Assembly (NCBI RefSeq): GCF_000227135.1
Contig: NC_018257.1
Location: 1,096,608 to 1,160,607 of the forward strand
Source: Leishmania donovani
Lineage: Eukaryota; Euglenozoa; Kinetoplastea; Trypanosomatida; Trypanosomatidae
Length of the DNA stretch: 64,000 nt
Direction of reading: 5' to 3'
The translations under genes and the position numbers were made by a program. Positions within the stretch are counted from its first letter, which is position 1. Each line of letters starts with the position of its first letter. The notes under the pieces are model-generated. The model had not been told where the DNA came from and made no database searches. It saw only the letters and a program-made list of their open reading frames with translations. This document shows positions 52,088 through 63,170 of this stretch, piece by piece.

Positions 52088-52103
52088 GGTTGCCAGCGAG
52101 TAA

Positions 52104-52118
52104 TTACCCGTGTTTCAT
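52104..52118 (-). promoter_or_regulatory. Four-codon upstream ORF in the AdoMetDC leader
   Basis: Minus strand ATG AAA CAC GGG TAA, encoding M-K-H-G. The stop ends 16 nt before the AdoMetDC ATG. It is the only ATG between either predicted splice acceptor (52211-52212 or 52182-52183) and the main start, so any mature mRNA using those sites carries it. Confidence 0.6.
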
Positions 52119-52210
52119 GTGTGTGCGCCGCCTCAGAGCCGCTCTTTACGCGCCTGGGTGTATCAGAGAAAGTGCACGAATCTGTGGAAAGGAGTGGCGA
52201 CGCCGCAGAT

Positions 52211-52238
52211 CTGTTGGGGTGGGGGAAAAGCAAGAGGC
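52211..52238 (-). promoter_or_regulatory. Predicted spliced-leader acceptor of AdoMetDC
   Basis: Minus strand GCCTCTTGCTTTTCCCCCAC followed by CCCAACAG; AG at 52212-52211, a 123-nt leader. A weaker acceptor at 52183-52182 would give a 94-nt leader. Confidence 0.6.
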
Positions 52239-53091
52239 AATGAAGCACAGATTTTTCGGTACGCTGAAGCACCTCGGCCAAAGACGATGAAAGGAGAATG
52301 TGAGAGATCAACGACACCAGCGTGCACAAGTACGTGTGATATTTCCAGGAGAGAAGCAGATAGGGAAGCGCGCAGACACAGTAGGATGGTAGAAACAGAC
52401 AAGAGCAGATGGGAGGTGGGGGCGATGTGGGAGAGGGGGAAAAACCACCCGTGTGCACACACACAGGCCCAGACAGGGACCGCTGCATGCTGCTCCTGTT
52501 GTGTGCGCCGACTTATCTCCAAAGTAAAAGGCTCCTTCACCACATGAGCGGCGTGCGCATGCTACTACTGAGTGGGCGTGATGTCACGAGCCTGTGCGCG
52601 TGAAAAGCTTCGGGGCACACAAACGGGTATGCAGGGAGGCAGGGGATAACGAGGGCATTGCCCAAGAAAAAGAAGCGAAGCGACTAGCAGTTCCTTTGTC
52701 GGATGACGTCGTCCGTCGTCTGCCTCTTTTTGGCCTCCCGCGTGCTCCCTCGTCACTTGTTCGATCCGTATACGATGCCTCATCACCAACGCTGCAGAGA
52801 GAATGAAGTGACTCGACGCCAAAACTAAAAAAGTAAAACATCTGACGAGCGTGAGGCAACGACGGGAAGGGGGCTGGGAGGGAGACACGAAGCAGCCGGA
52901 AAGAAGAGGAGGGCAGAGTGAGAGAGGCAGGCCAGGTCAACAGATGGCAACAACGAAGACATGGCAATGACGATGATGTTTTTTTTTTCTTTTAAAGGCG
53001 AATAATGATGATAAAGAGAAGCAGCCAAACAAGAGAGGGAGAAAGCAGCGCTTTGTTTTTCAAGGCAAGCACATGTGGGCCGAGAGGCGGT

Positions 53092-53130
53092 GGTACCACC
53101 ACCACCACCAGCAGCAGCAGCAGCAGCAGC
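53092..53130 (+). repeat. CCA/CAG trinucleotide repeat
   Basis: About seven ACC units pass directly into about seven CAG units in spacer DNA; no gene frame contains it. Confidence 0.8.
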
Positions 53131-54992
53131 ACACACGCACACACACGTCATTGACTGAGCAAGGAAAGGGGCGGGGGTGGGTGTGGAGGCGTGTAAAACA
53201 AGAATGCCTTCCAGAAGGCAGAAAACGGTAGACGAAAAATAAGACCACAAGACAAGAGAGGTGCTGCTGGCTTGTGCGTGTATGTTGATCTGCGCCTCTG
53301 CTTTCTGCGGTGGAGGGAGAGTTGTCTCTCGATCGCCGACCGCGCCGCTTCGTTCCCCTTGCAGCTTGCACTACTTCTCCAGCTCTGTATGTGGGGAACA
53401 AGTAAGGCCTGTAAAAAGCGGCAACCGCCGTCGTGTCCTCCGATGCAATCCCTCCCTTTTGAGCACACGTCCTTCATTGTGGAGTGCGCATCGATGGCGG
53501 TGAGAGGGGGAGTCGCAGTCAAGCAAGTAGACGAAAAAATGCACTCTTTCGTTGTTGGAGCGCGCCGTCGGCCGCTCCTCTCGCTGCCTTCTGCTCGCTA
53601 TCTCACGATCAGCCTTCACGCACACCGACACTACATGCTGTCGTCTCACACGCTTGGCAGTGGGTGGCATGTGAGAGAGGTCTGCATGGGGAGCGCGAGG
53701 GGGAGCTTGGGGACAGAGAAGGGAGGGAGGAGTAGGGGAGGGAGAGCTCAAACAGAGACCACGGGATGATACAACGAGGAAGGGGGCGCAGGCGCGGAAA
53801 AACGCCAGAGCAGCATAGGAGGAGGAGGGAATCGGAATCACGAAAACAGAGCAAACAGAAAACGTTATGCTTTTATCAGATCAGCACTATCGTCATTAAT
53901 CATGTGGCACGTGTACTTCCCTTTTTTTCTGAGCGTGTGCGACCACCACCAGCAGCCGCAATGCTACTTCCGCTTGCTCCTCTGCCTCGAATGCAGAGGA
54001 GGAGGAGGAGGGGTAGGGGGCTTACCGAGTTCAAGCGATTGACACCAAAAAACGGAGAGAACAGAAAGTTTTCACATATATATATGAGGTAAGCGGGGAG
54101 TGAATGAGAGGGATCTGGCGCTGGGGGCCGCAATGTCTGTATCGTGGTGAAAGACCCTTATGCGCGTCGTTTCGTATTATGCCCTCCTCCCTTTGCCCAC
54201 TGCAGGCTTGAGGGCTGTCTTCTCCTGTTCGTGAGGAGGTGGTCGTGGCGGTCTTCGCCGTCGTGGGAGAGAGAGGGGGGAAGGGGGTAATCCTCTTGAC
54301 GACTTTGAGGTACCTTCTTGTGCGAGAATCGAGAAAAACGGGTGCACTTGAGCATTCGTGTTTCTGTGATCCCTGGATTAGGGAAAACGCTTCCGCAGCC
54401 TCTTTTTTTTTTGCCGACATGCGGATGAAGAAAGCGTCTTCCTTGAAAAAGAAACGCGAGAGAGACGAAAAGGAAGGGGGCGGCAGAGAAGGACTACGGC
54501 TGTTTAGGGGTGTATTTGCCTCCGCGTGACGTGTGCTGAATGTCCCTCTCATTGGAAGCAGGCATGCACCGTCATGGTTTCATCGCTACTCTTTTCCATC
54601 GATCACTATGCCGGATGCCTCGGTGCACGTGCATATATGTGGGGGCAAGCGAGCAGGAGTGCATCGGTCTTGGTGTTCTTTCCATTACGTGTTTTCCTCC
54701 ATTCTCACGAATGAACAAAGTGATTCTGCGCAACGAGACACACGTCACACGCACAACTACGCCGACGCATGAGTACTCGAGGAAGAGAGCACAGCATCAT
54801 AATGGCGGTGGAGGCTCACGAGAAACCAACAGCAAAGGAGAAACACAGGTACCAACAGCGGCCGCCAGTCATCCGCTCACATACTCGTCAGGGTCGGTGT
54901 CCACTACCGGCATGAAGGTAAAACAGGCAATAAGAGGTGCCATAACAGTGAGGGCGATGCTGTAGGACGGCAGTAACGAGAGAGAGAAGATA

Positions 54993-55829
54993 TCAGAAAC
55001 GATGCGGGCGAGCGTGACAAACCCACAGAGAGAGAGATGGAGAAGAAACGAACGTGAAAAAAAAAAACACAGTTTCTTGTTCGACTGTCGCGCGACTCTC
55101 TAGAGAAGAGGAGGTGAAAGGATGAAGAACGCGATGCGCACTCATTGCTGGCGCACCCGTATAGCCACCTGCGTCCTTCAGCACTCCGCCACATTTAAGC
55201 AAAACAAAAATTGGCTGTGTCTTCGCTACGCTCGAGGGGCCGCTTTCATCCGTTACGCAGACGTGTGACCAAGGGGACAGGCCTCGTCCACCCATGGCTG
55301 TAATCACCTTTGTGGGCGTATCAGCTGTGCAGTCCGATTGGGTCCGTGCGTGTGTGAGTGCCGCACATTGGCAGCGGTGGCCCCTGCGCTGCCCGACGTC
55401 AGCTGCATAGAGGGTTGCTGCCGGGCCCGTAAGATCGCGGTGCGTGGGGAGGCTGAGTAGGGCCCCTTTCACCGACGCAGGGGCTTTTGAGACGAATGAC
55501 TACTTCCACCCTCGCTGTAAAAACGTCGCGCCAAAGCCCACTTGTGGTAGACGGGATTGCTCGGCGGCTGGAACACTGGCTGTCGTCGCAGCAAGTTCCA
55601 TCGCGGACTCCTCGACATCGTCCGTGAAGATGATGTATGCCCCAACCAACCTGTCGATCGTGGTGAGAGAGTAGAACGTCGCGCATCCCCTCGTCGCTGT
55701 CACCTCTTGCGGCCCTTTACGGTGTTGCCACAAAGCGTGCCTTTTTTTTCTCACGTGCCAAAAACCGAGAGCACCTTCTCGTGGAATGTTCTCTCGCCCA
55801 CCAAGGCCTTCTCTCTGAGTTGCTGTCAA
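54993..55829 (-). pseudogene. Possible gene relic with one internal stop
   Basis: One minus-strand frame runs from 55829 to about 54993 with a single interruption, a TAG at 55500-55502. On both sides the residues look protein-like (YIIFTDDVEESAMELAATTA before; SPWSHVCVTDESGPSSVAK after) and lack the homopolymers of neighbouring spacer. The 3' end dissolves into poly-Phe from a T tract. I cannot name a family, and the opposite strand is also partly open. Confidence 0.25.
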
Positions 55830-56246
55830 GTTTTTAATGCACGTCTCGACGCGTTCCTATGGTTCTCGCCGCGTTTACCGGCATGCGTAAACACCGGTGA
55901 AAAAAAAAAAGTGTTTCAACAGGGAATAATGCACAGATGAACGCTTCGAAAAATGTGTGCGAAGGCGGGGCGGGGGCCCAAGCGCTTCACCGCGTCACTT
56001 GACACTTGTGCAGAACAGGTACAAGAAAAGCTAAGAGTTCAGTTTCGCAAGTTCAACTTAGCTTTCCCTTTCCACTCACACGGCCCCGCACGCAATCCCA
56101 ACTCGTCTTCGCCCCGGCATCGCCGTCCTCTTACGTGTGAAATACATCATTTGTGCTCAACTTTGTCTCAACCTCGACCGAGCTGTTCGTTTCAGCAAGT
56201 CCGTTCTGCCACAGAGCACGAGCTCAGCTCCTCTTCAGACACCCCC

Positions 56247-56734
56247 GGGCACGTCACAGGCCCCGTCGCCCGGTGCAACGCAGCGGCCGGCACGTGCATT
56301 ACGGCAGCGCACCGGCTCGGCCACCTGCGCACGGGCCCTGCCTCGTACTCTACCCACCTCTGCCTCGCAGGGTTACCTCACAGCCGCTCCCATCATGCCG
56401 GCCGCCCCGCCGGTGCATCTCCCTCGGGGTGGCGCTCCAAGCTCTCCCCCAGTAAGCAGCGAGGGCCGGGCGAGACACGCTTGGGTCACGCTGACACCCT
56501 GCCCATCATGTGGGTGGTGCAAACGCGCTCGCTGCCGCAGGTCGCTCCGACGCAACGCCATCTACGACCTGAGCACCGGCATCAGCAGCCATGCATCGCT
56601 CTGACTTTCCCACGCCGTAGGTGCCCCTGTCACCACCCGAGGCGGCTCGGCACTGGCAGGGGGATAGGGGGATAGGGGGAGGGGCGGCCCGGGGCCATGA
56701 GGATGCCACGCGCTGCGGCGTGCCTCCCGTCATC
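56247..56734. mobile_element. SIDER2-like retroposon relic, full-length copy C
   Basis: Matches copy A at 39892-40390 with only a handful of substitutions and one fewer G-run unit. Lies on the 3'UTR side of the prozyme gene. Confidence 0.65.
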
Positions 56735-57342
56735 GGGGGCTTCAAATTCATATGAGGGCGAGAAGACAGGGAAAGTCTCTTCTCCTGAGGAGCAAGACAC
56801 GGAGTCGGTGAGAGCTGGTGCAGCAGTTTCCGAGATCGCACGTCCGTAAATCAATGTACGTTCGTGTGGGTGCGCGTGCCTGGGTGACGGAAACAACAGA
56901 GGCGCATCTCAAAGTGCGTCCATGGAGAAACGGGTGGAGGGGGGATAACGAATAAACGAAGAGCTGAAAATGGTGTCAAGTCTCAGAAAAAAAAAAGGAA
57001 CGGACAAAAAAACACCTATTCGCTGATCAACGGTGCGGAGAGTCAGCAAAGATACATGTAGACACGTATGCGGAGAGGGGGGAGGGAGGAGGGAGGAGGA
57101 GGAGGAGGAGCGCGCGAGAGAAGGGCGCACGCGTGCCGCGAAGAGCACAACTGGCAGCTGTGCATGCATATCGTCTCTGTGCGAGCAGGGTGGAGGGGAG
57201 GTGTGTGGTGAACGTTAAGCTCAGCAGAGGAGTCACAGCACACGCGGCCATCGATGAAGTACAGATCTGGGCTGTCTCTCCGTCTTTCGCACCCTGAGCC
57301 CTTCTTTATGCTGTGTAAAGTTCCTCCTCCTTTCCCACTCTC

Positions 57343-58296
57343 TTAATCTGCGCTGCGGGCGAACAGCAGTTGGTGGAAGGCGTATCCTTCACCAAATAAG
57401 TTCACCGTTCGGTTCTGCAGCGTGTAGGGGGTGAAGGAGTTGAAGTTGCGACGCAGCGCTAACCCGTCGGCGTCTCTGTCCTGGAGGGCGGCAACCGTGA
57501 AGTGGGCAGGCTGAAAGGTGTCGAGGAGCTTCTGCACGCGCGTCGGAGACGCTACAGCAGCCTTGGCGTTGGTCTCGAAGGAAATGCACGGCACACCAGC
57601 GAAGGTGCGCATCACTTCGTACTCGCCACTTTGCAGCGCGTGGAAACGCTGCGTTGTCTTGTCCACCTCCTCCAGACCCGCAGCGACGTCGTAGAGGAAC
57701 ACGTTCACCTGCACGTCCTCCTCCTTACGCCCTGCCATCCTTTCAACGTTGTCGTACACGAAATTGAAGCAGTGATGACCATCCACCGGGCCCGTCAGGA
57801 AGGACTTGCCGGCCGGGAAGGCGGCCTTGAGCTCCGCGTACTCCTGCGCCATGATGTCGCTCATCTCGCTCTCGGCGCACCATGGCGAGGTGATGTTCTT
57901 GCGCAGGTACGAGGCCCACTCCACACGCACGCCCTTCGATGTGAGAAGGGCGATGGTGGGGGTGATCACCTGGTGCAGCATCACCTCAGACGCGGATGTC
58001 ACCACCAGCTTGCACGGTGTCAAAATGATAATGCACTGCGTCATCTCTAGCGATAGCAGACCATCTGCAGAGGAGTGGTGCTGCAGCCTCTGCCCAGCTG
58101 CCGCCAGCACCTCCTCAAGCTCCTCCACCGTGAACGTTCGCACATCCACGGCGGCGGCGAAGTCGAACTCGAGACGCTTCTCGAGTCCGCTGTCGCTGTA
58201 GCTGGTGGGGTTCGAAAACCCTCCCCACAGCGACATCAACGCGCGGACTGACTCAGGGAACACATCGCGAGAGGAAGCCCACGAGTTTGCGGGCAT
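57343..58296 (-). CDS. AdoMetDC prozyme (inactive paralog, allosteric activator)
   Basis: 317 residues, clearly homologous to AdoMetDC: LMSLWGGFSNP and GLEKRLEFDF match the N-terminal region, FPAGKSFLTGPVDGHHCFNF matches the substrate-site region, and CISFETNAKA matches the C-terminal part. The self-cleavage Glu-Ser-Ser is absent; the aligned segment reads GLLSLEMTQCIIILTPC, so no pyruvoyl group can form. In trypanosomatids this pseudoenzyme pairs with AdoMetDC and raises its activity by orders of magnitude. It is shorter than AdoMetDC at both ends. Its predicted 173-nt leader contains no upstream ATG. Confidence 0.95.
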   Translation of the reverse strand: MPANSWASSRDVFPESVRALMSLWGGFSNPTSYSDSGLEKRLEFDFAAAVDVRTFTVEELEEVLAAAGQRLQHHSSADGLLSLEMTQCIIILTPCKLVVTSASEVMLHQVITPTIALLTSKGVRVEWASYLRKNITSPWCAESEMSDIMAQEYAELKAAFPAGKSFLTGPVDGHHCFNFVYDNVERMAGRKEEDVQVNVFLYDVAAGLEEVDKTTQRFHALQSGEYEVMRTFAGVPCISFETNAKAAVASPTRVQKLLDTFQPAHFTVAALQDRDADGLALRRNFNSFTPYTLQNRTVNLFGEGYAFHQLLFARSAD

Positions 58297-60245
58297 CTTT
58301 TTGTCTTCGCCAAATGGCGCGATGGAAAGGGAGAAGGACAGCGAGGGGGAGAGAGGTGGGTGGGGTGCAGTGAAGATTTAGTGCAAGGGACGTGGTGAGT
58401 GGTGAGAAGCAACCACGATGTCGTGGAGGTATGGCACAGCAGGCAAACGCCAGAACGCCGAGCTAGCAACTGAAAGCAACAACGAAAAAGGATCACACGT
58501 ATAAAAGAAAAGAAGCACACCCAGGGGAGAGGAAGGAATATCGATCGAGCGTGGGAGGGGAGGCGATAGGCGCTTCACGGGGTGATGTCACATACGACGT
58601 TAGAGTGTCCTTCGTTTTATTTTTACTCTGTGCATACATGTATGTGTGTGTGTGTGTGTGTGGAGGAGGGACAGAGGAGAGACGCGGAAGCGGCAGAAGA
58701 ACAAAGTAAAGAATGGAACCCATGATGAGTGTGAAGGATGCGTACTACGCGCGTGGGAGAGCGAAAGAGAAAGAGAAACAGCACGCAAGCCTAGACGACG
58801 AGGGTCATCTCGGCGCGCAGATCGCCGCCCTCGGCAAGCTAGCCGTTCATCTCCGACCTATGCACTACCGTTGCAACACGTCACACCGACGGTTCACTTG
58901 GAACGCCACGGCCGGGTGTACATGAGCAAAGGCAGGAGCGACGGCGCGCAAACGCGCGACTTCGAAGGTCAGTGGCCCACACGCGCTGTCTGCAAGTGTG
59001 CGTTCCAGCTGCAACACCGTGTGCATGAGTCCGTTCTCCTCGACGCCCACCCGGTTACTTTTCAAGCACGGCTCACTACATGCGAATGTGTCAGCGAAGA
59101 AAATACAGGGTACGAAGCGGCGTTACATTAAAGCACCTTGTCTTTTCCTCACCTGGGCATGCGATCGAACGCGTGCTAGTGCCAGCATAGCATTCTTCCA
59201 GGCATATCGGAAAAGCACAGCATTGGCTTTTTTGTTTGTGTGTCTTTCTTATTAGGCTACAAGACAACAAGAGAGGGTTGCTGATGCTCACCGGCTCCAT
59301 AACCCGGGCCCCTGGCATTCCATCATGATCCCCCTTCCATTCCTATCCAGACACATGTACACCATCACATACGCGAGTCGGAGAAGGGAGAGGGCAGGGT
59401 TCTCCGCCGCAACAGTGCATACGCCTTCTTAGCGTTCGCCTCGTGTGTACAACCTTTGTTTCAGTCTCACTCCTCACGAATGTTGCCCTCTGCCATTGCT
59501 CACATCCTCATAGAGGAAGGGCCTTATTGTATGGGGAGCGAACCAACACAGCGGAGTGGATCAAGCCGCTATACCGTGGAGGCACCCCGCAAATGCGGGG
59601 TGGTTCTCTCAAACGGGAGTATACTCATTCACACACACACACACGCACACATGAGAACAGATACAACAACGAATGGAAGACGGCATTGGTCGCGAAGGTA
59701 TCCACAGCACTGAAGCAGAGGAAGGGAGAGCGGATACACGCAGAAGGAGAAAGGGAAAAAAGACGTTCGGAAGGAACATAACGTCGAAAACAAAAAGCGG
59801 CACACACACGCCAACAACAAAGAACGGCAACAAGTGAGGAGAGCACACGGAGGGCAGGGTGGAGGGGCGATTCGCCACCCCTGCAACTCTCTGCCTCTGC
59901 TTATCTTTGTGGCTGAGTCCGGCCTTCCTAATAGGCAAGCACACAGAAAGAAAGACGCATTTCATGTCAGCGGGCGCAGTTACGCAATCCGCATTAGAAA
60001 GCCAACCCCACCCCCATCATCATCAAGGCACACACACACACAAAAGAAAAAACGAAAACGGCCTCTTAGACCGTACTGCTCCTAGGGCGCACATCGGCAC
60101 CTCCGTGTTTGTGGGCACACAGATGCATGCACAGATCGATAGCCAACGAGCTCAGCGGCTTCACCTTTTTCGGTACTGATGACGGTTGCAGTGGTGGCGT
60201 TTATACTGTCGAAAAGAGAACCCAGAGGAGAGAGAGCTGTTGTGT
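58297..60245. other. Spacer
   Basis: Prozyme leader and acceptor, then 3'UTR of ValRS. A GT repeat lies at 58641-58660. A complex, non-repetitive stretch at about 58780-59110 is open on both strands but gives no recognisable protein. CA repeats at 59630-59650 and 60030-60044. Confidence 0.5.
58470..58491 (-). promoter_or_regulatory. Predicted spliced-leader acceptor of the prozyme gene
   Basis: Minus strand CCTTTTTCGTTGTTGCTTTC followed by AG at 58471-58470, a 173-nt leader. Confidence 0.5.
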
Positions 60246-63170
60246 TCACTTGAGGCTGCTCATCTTCTCGATGCCATCGCGCAGCTGCGCGCTCTGCGCC
60301 TCTAGCGTCTTGAGCTTCTCCGTGTTGGTCACGCGGATCTCGGCCGGCACCTTAGTTTCGTAATTAGGGATAGACATCTTCTTCTTCATTCCCTCAATCT
60401 GCTTCATGAGGCCGTCCAGCTGCTTCTCCAGCTTCGCCACCTCCTTCCCGACGTCGATGAAACCCATGAGCATCATGTTCACGCCCACCTCCTTTGTCAC
60501 CACGGAGAAGCCGCAGCCCTTCGGCACCGCCACTGCCTCCTCGGCCGGGGACACGACAGTCACCTCGCCCACGACACCGAGGGTTGAGATCATCATCTTT
60601 TCCGCCGCGAACAGCTCCTGCAGCTCCGCCGTATGCGCCGTCACCCACACCTCTGGCTTGTGCTTGTTCGTTAGCGAGTACGAGGCCTTGGTGGAACGTA
60701 CGCTGTGCACGACGTCGAGAATGATCGACATGGCGCTATCCGACGCCGCGCTCAACCACCCGCTCGGTGTCGGGTACTTGGCGAGCATGATCGACTCGCT
60801 GCCGAAGCTGCTGTAGTTGGGCAGGCGGTGCCAAAGCTCCTCCGTGAGAAACGGCATCATCGGGTGTAGCAGCCGAAGCGCCTTCTCGACGACGTGCAGC
60901 AGCACGTCTTGCACCAGCTGCTGCTTCTCTCCGCCCTTCTGAATGGTCGGCTTCGTCAACTCAAGGAACACGTCGCACAGCTCGTGCAGCCAGAAGCGGT
61001 AGACGGCACCGGTGGCCAACGCGAAGTCGTAGAGGCCCTCCGACATGCCCTGCGTGGCCTCCGCGATGGCGGCGTCGAGGCGCGAGAGAATCCAGCGGCA
61101 CTCGAGCGGCAGCATGGCGGCGTCCTCGGCGGGGCTGAACTGCTGCTTGCTGGGCACGTAGTCAGTGCCCAGGGCGTGATACAGCACGTAGCGCACCACG
61201 TTCCACAGCTTGTTGCAGAACTGGCGGTAGGCCACGACGCGTTGGATGTCGAGGTTCACGCTGCGGCCAGACTGGGTGTAGGAGAGGAGGCCGAAGCGCA
61301 GGGCATCGCTACCGCACTCTGGAATGCCTTCTGGGAAAAACTCCTTCTGCTGCTTGATGGCCTTCTCCACCTCCTTGTCGCCCAGGTTGCCGCTGCGCAC
61401 GGTGTTGTGGAGGGTCTGCAGCGAAACGCCGTGGATGACGTAGAGTGGGTCGATGACGTTGCCCTTCGACTTGGACATCTTCTCGCCATTCTTGTCGCGC
61501 ACCATTGCGTGCAGAAACACCTCCTTGTACGGCAGCTTGTTTGTGAAGTGCAGCGAAAGCATTACCATGCGAGCCACCCAGAAGAACAGGATGTCGTGGC
61601 CGGTCTCCATCAGCGAGTTCGGGAAGAAGCGCTTCATGTCGTCCGAGTCGGTGGGCCATCCAAGCGTGGCGAAGGGCCAGAGTCCGGAGCTGAACCAGGT
61701 GTCCAGCACATCCGGGTCCTGCTCAAACGAGGCCTCGGCGACCTGCTCGTCAGTCAGGCCGAACTTCTTCTTAGCCTTCGCGTGCGCCTCCTGCAGATTG
61801 CGGGCGACCACCCATGGGTCCACGTCTTTCGGCAGCGAGCCGACAACTTTGTAGGCAGGAATGCGGTGGCCCCACCAGAGCTGACGCGACACGCACCACG
61901 GTTTGATGTTCTCCAGCCAGTGGTACCAGACGGCCTCGTGCGAAGGCGGGTACAGGCGCAGGTCGCCGTTGCGCACCGCCTCGACGGAGCGGCGGGCCAT
62001 ATCGGAGCAGTCGATGAACCACTGCGGCATCAGCATCGGCTCCACAATGTCGCCAGTGCGCTCGCAGCGGCCTACGCGGTACTCGTACGGCTCCACGCCG
62101 CGCAGCAGCCCCATCTCCTCCAGCTTCTTCACGATCTCGCGGCGGCAGTCGAAGCGGTGCATGCCCTTGAACGGCTCCATCGTCACGTAGCCCTTCAGGT
62201 CCATCATGACAAGCTGCTGCAGGTTGTGGCGCTTGCCGGACTCAAAGTCGTTTGGGTCGTGAGCTGGGGTGATTTTCACCGCGCCGGTGCCGAAGTTCAT
62301 GTCGACCAGCGTCGCGTCCAGCACGATCGGGATGATGTCGTCGCGGAACGGGCACTTGAGGAACTTGCCATGGAACTTCTTGTAGCGCTCGTCGTCAGGG
62401 TGAATGGCGACGGCCGTATCGCCCAGCAGCGTCTCAGGACGCGTCGTCGCAATCACCAGCTCGTCGTCGCTGTCCGCCAGCTTGTAGGCAACGTGAGTGA
62501 GGCTGCCCATGTCGACTTTGCGGTCATAGAGAGGAATGGTCATCTTGGATGTCTTGGGCACTTCGACAAACTCCACCTCGAGGTCAGAGATGGCGCTCTG
62601 CAGCGCGCAGCACCAGTTTACCAGCCGTGTGTCGCGGTGCACCAGGCCGTCCTCGTGCAGGCGCACAAACGCCTCCACAACAGCCGCAGACGACTGTTCG
62701 TCCATCGTAAAGCGCTCGCGCGTCCAGTCCAGCGACAAGCCGATCCTGCGGAACTGCTCCGTGATCATGCCAGCGTGATTCTTCTTGAATTCCCACAGGC
62801 GCTTCATGAACTCGTCGCGGCCGAGGTCGTGCCGGCTCTTGCCCTCCTCCTTCATGACGCGGCGCTCCACGACGACCTGGGTGGCGATGCCGGCGTGGTC
62901 GGTGCCGGGCAAGTAGAGGGTGTTGTCACCCTTCATGCGGTGGAAGCGGATGAGGGTGTCCTGCACAGCGCCCGTGAGGGCATGGCCCAGGTGCAGGTAG
63001 CCCGTGACGTTCGGTGGTGGGGCGATAATCACGAACGGCTTGGTCGCCGTCTCGGACTTGTGGTCTGAGGCGGGTCTGAAGAAGCCAGACTTCTCCCACC
63101 ACGGATACCAGTCCGCCTCCACCGCGGCCGGATCGTACGTGGCCGCCATTTCGGGAGCCAAGGACTTCAT
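60246..63170 (-). CDS. VARS: Valyl-tRNA synthetase
   Basis: 974 residues. Class I synthetase that charges tRNA-Val, with editing of threonine. HIGH motif in PPNVTGYLHLGHALTG (about 51-66), the class Ia block YLPGTDHAGIATQ, editing-domain ATTRPETLLGDTAVAIHP and KMSKS in GEKMSKSKGNVIDP (about 557-570). The anticodon-binding domain and a C-terminal coiled coil (MLMGFIDVGKEVAKLEKQLD) complete the usual ValRS architecture. Only one ValRS is seen; trypanosomatid mitochondria import tRNAs, so one gene may serve both compartments. ATGs at 63170 and 63149 (MAATYDP) are both possible; see the splice-site finding. Confidence 0.97.
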   Translation of the reverse strand: MKSLAPEMAATYDPAAVEADWYPWWEKSGFFRPASDHKSETATKPFVIIAPPPNVTGYLHLGHALTGAVQDTLIRFHRMKGDNTLYLPGTDHAGIATQVVVERRVMKEEGKSRHDLGRDEFMKRLWEFKKNHAGMITEQFRRIGLSLDWTRERFTMDEQSSAAVVEAFVRLHEDGLVHRDTRLVNWCCALQSAISDLEVEFVEVPKTSKMTIPLYDRKVDMGSLTHVAYKLADSDDELVIATTRPETLLGDTAVAIHPDDERYKKFHGKFLKCPFRDDIIPIVLDATLVDMNFGTGAVKITPAHDPNDFESGKRHNLQQLVMMDLKGYVTMEPFKGMHRFDCRREIVKKLEEMGLLRGVEPYEYRVGRCERTGDIVEPMLMPQWFIDCSDMARRSVEAVRNGDLRLYPPSHEAVWYHWLENIKPWCVSRQLWWGHRIPAYKVVGSLPKDVDPWVVARNLQEAHAKAKKKFGLTDEQVAEASFEQDPDVLDTWFSSGLWPFATLGWPTDSDDMKRFFPNSLMETGHDILFFWVARMVMLSLHFTNKLPYKEVFLHAMVRDKNGEKMSKSKGNVIDPLYVIHGVSLQTLHNTVRSGNLGDKEVEKAIKQQKEFFPEGIPECGSDALRFGLLSYTQSGRSVNLDIQRVVAYRQFCNKLWNVVRYVLYHALGTDYVPSKQQFSPAEDAAMLPLECRWILSRLDAAIAEATQGMSEGLYDFALATGAVYRFWLHELCDVFLELTKPTIQKGGEKQQLVQDVLLHVVEKALRLLHPMMPFLTEELWHRLPNYSSFGSESIMLAKYPTPSGWLSAASDSAMSIILDVVHSVRSTKASYSLTNKHKPEVWVTAHTAELQELFAAEKMMISTLGVVGEVTVVSPAEEAVAVPKGCGFSVVTKEVGVNMMLMGFIDVGKEVAKLEKQLDGLMKQIEGMKKKMSIPNYETKVPAEIRVTNTEKLKTLEAQSAQLRDGIEKMSSLK

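Larger units (their letters stand above)
52088..57342. other. Long spacer between AdoMetDC and prozyme
   Basis: 5.3 kb. Contains the AdoMetDC leader with a uORF, a CCA/CAG repeat at 53092-53130, a possible gene relic at about 54993-55829, SIDER2-like copy C and a GAG tract at 57085-57110. No intact gene seen. Confidence 0.55.

Noticed and set aside
58200..58220. GGGTTCGAAAACCC-like motif reminiscent of a tRNA B box
   Set aside because: It falls inside the prozyme coding sequence and no tRNA cloverleaf can be built around it.
60894..63068. 724-codon plus-strand open frame
   Set aside because: It lies wholly antisense to valyl-tRNA synthetase and is rich in Val/His/Leu/Arg; it is a shadow caused by high GC and strong codon bias.
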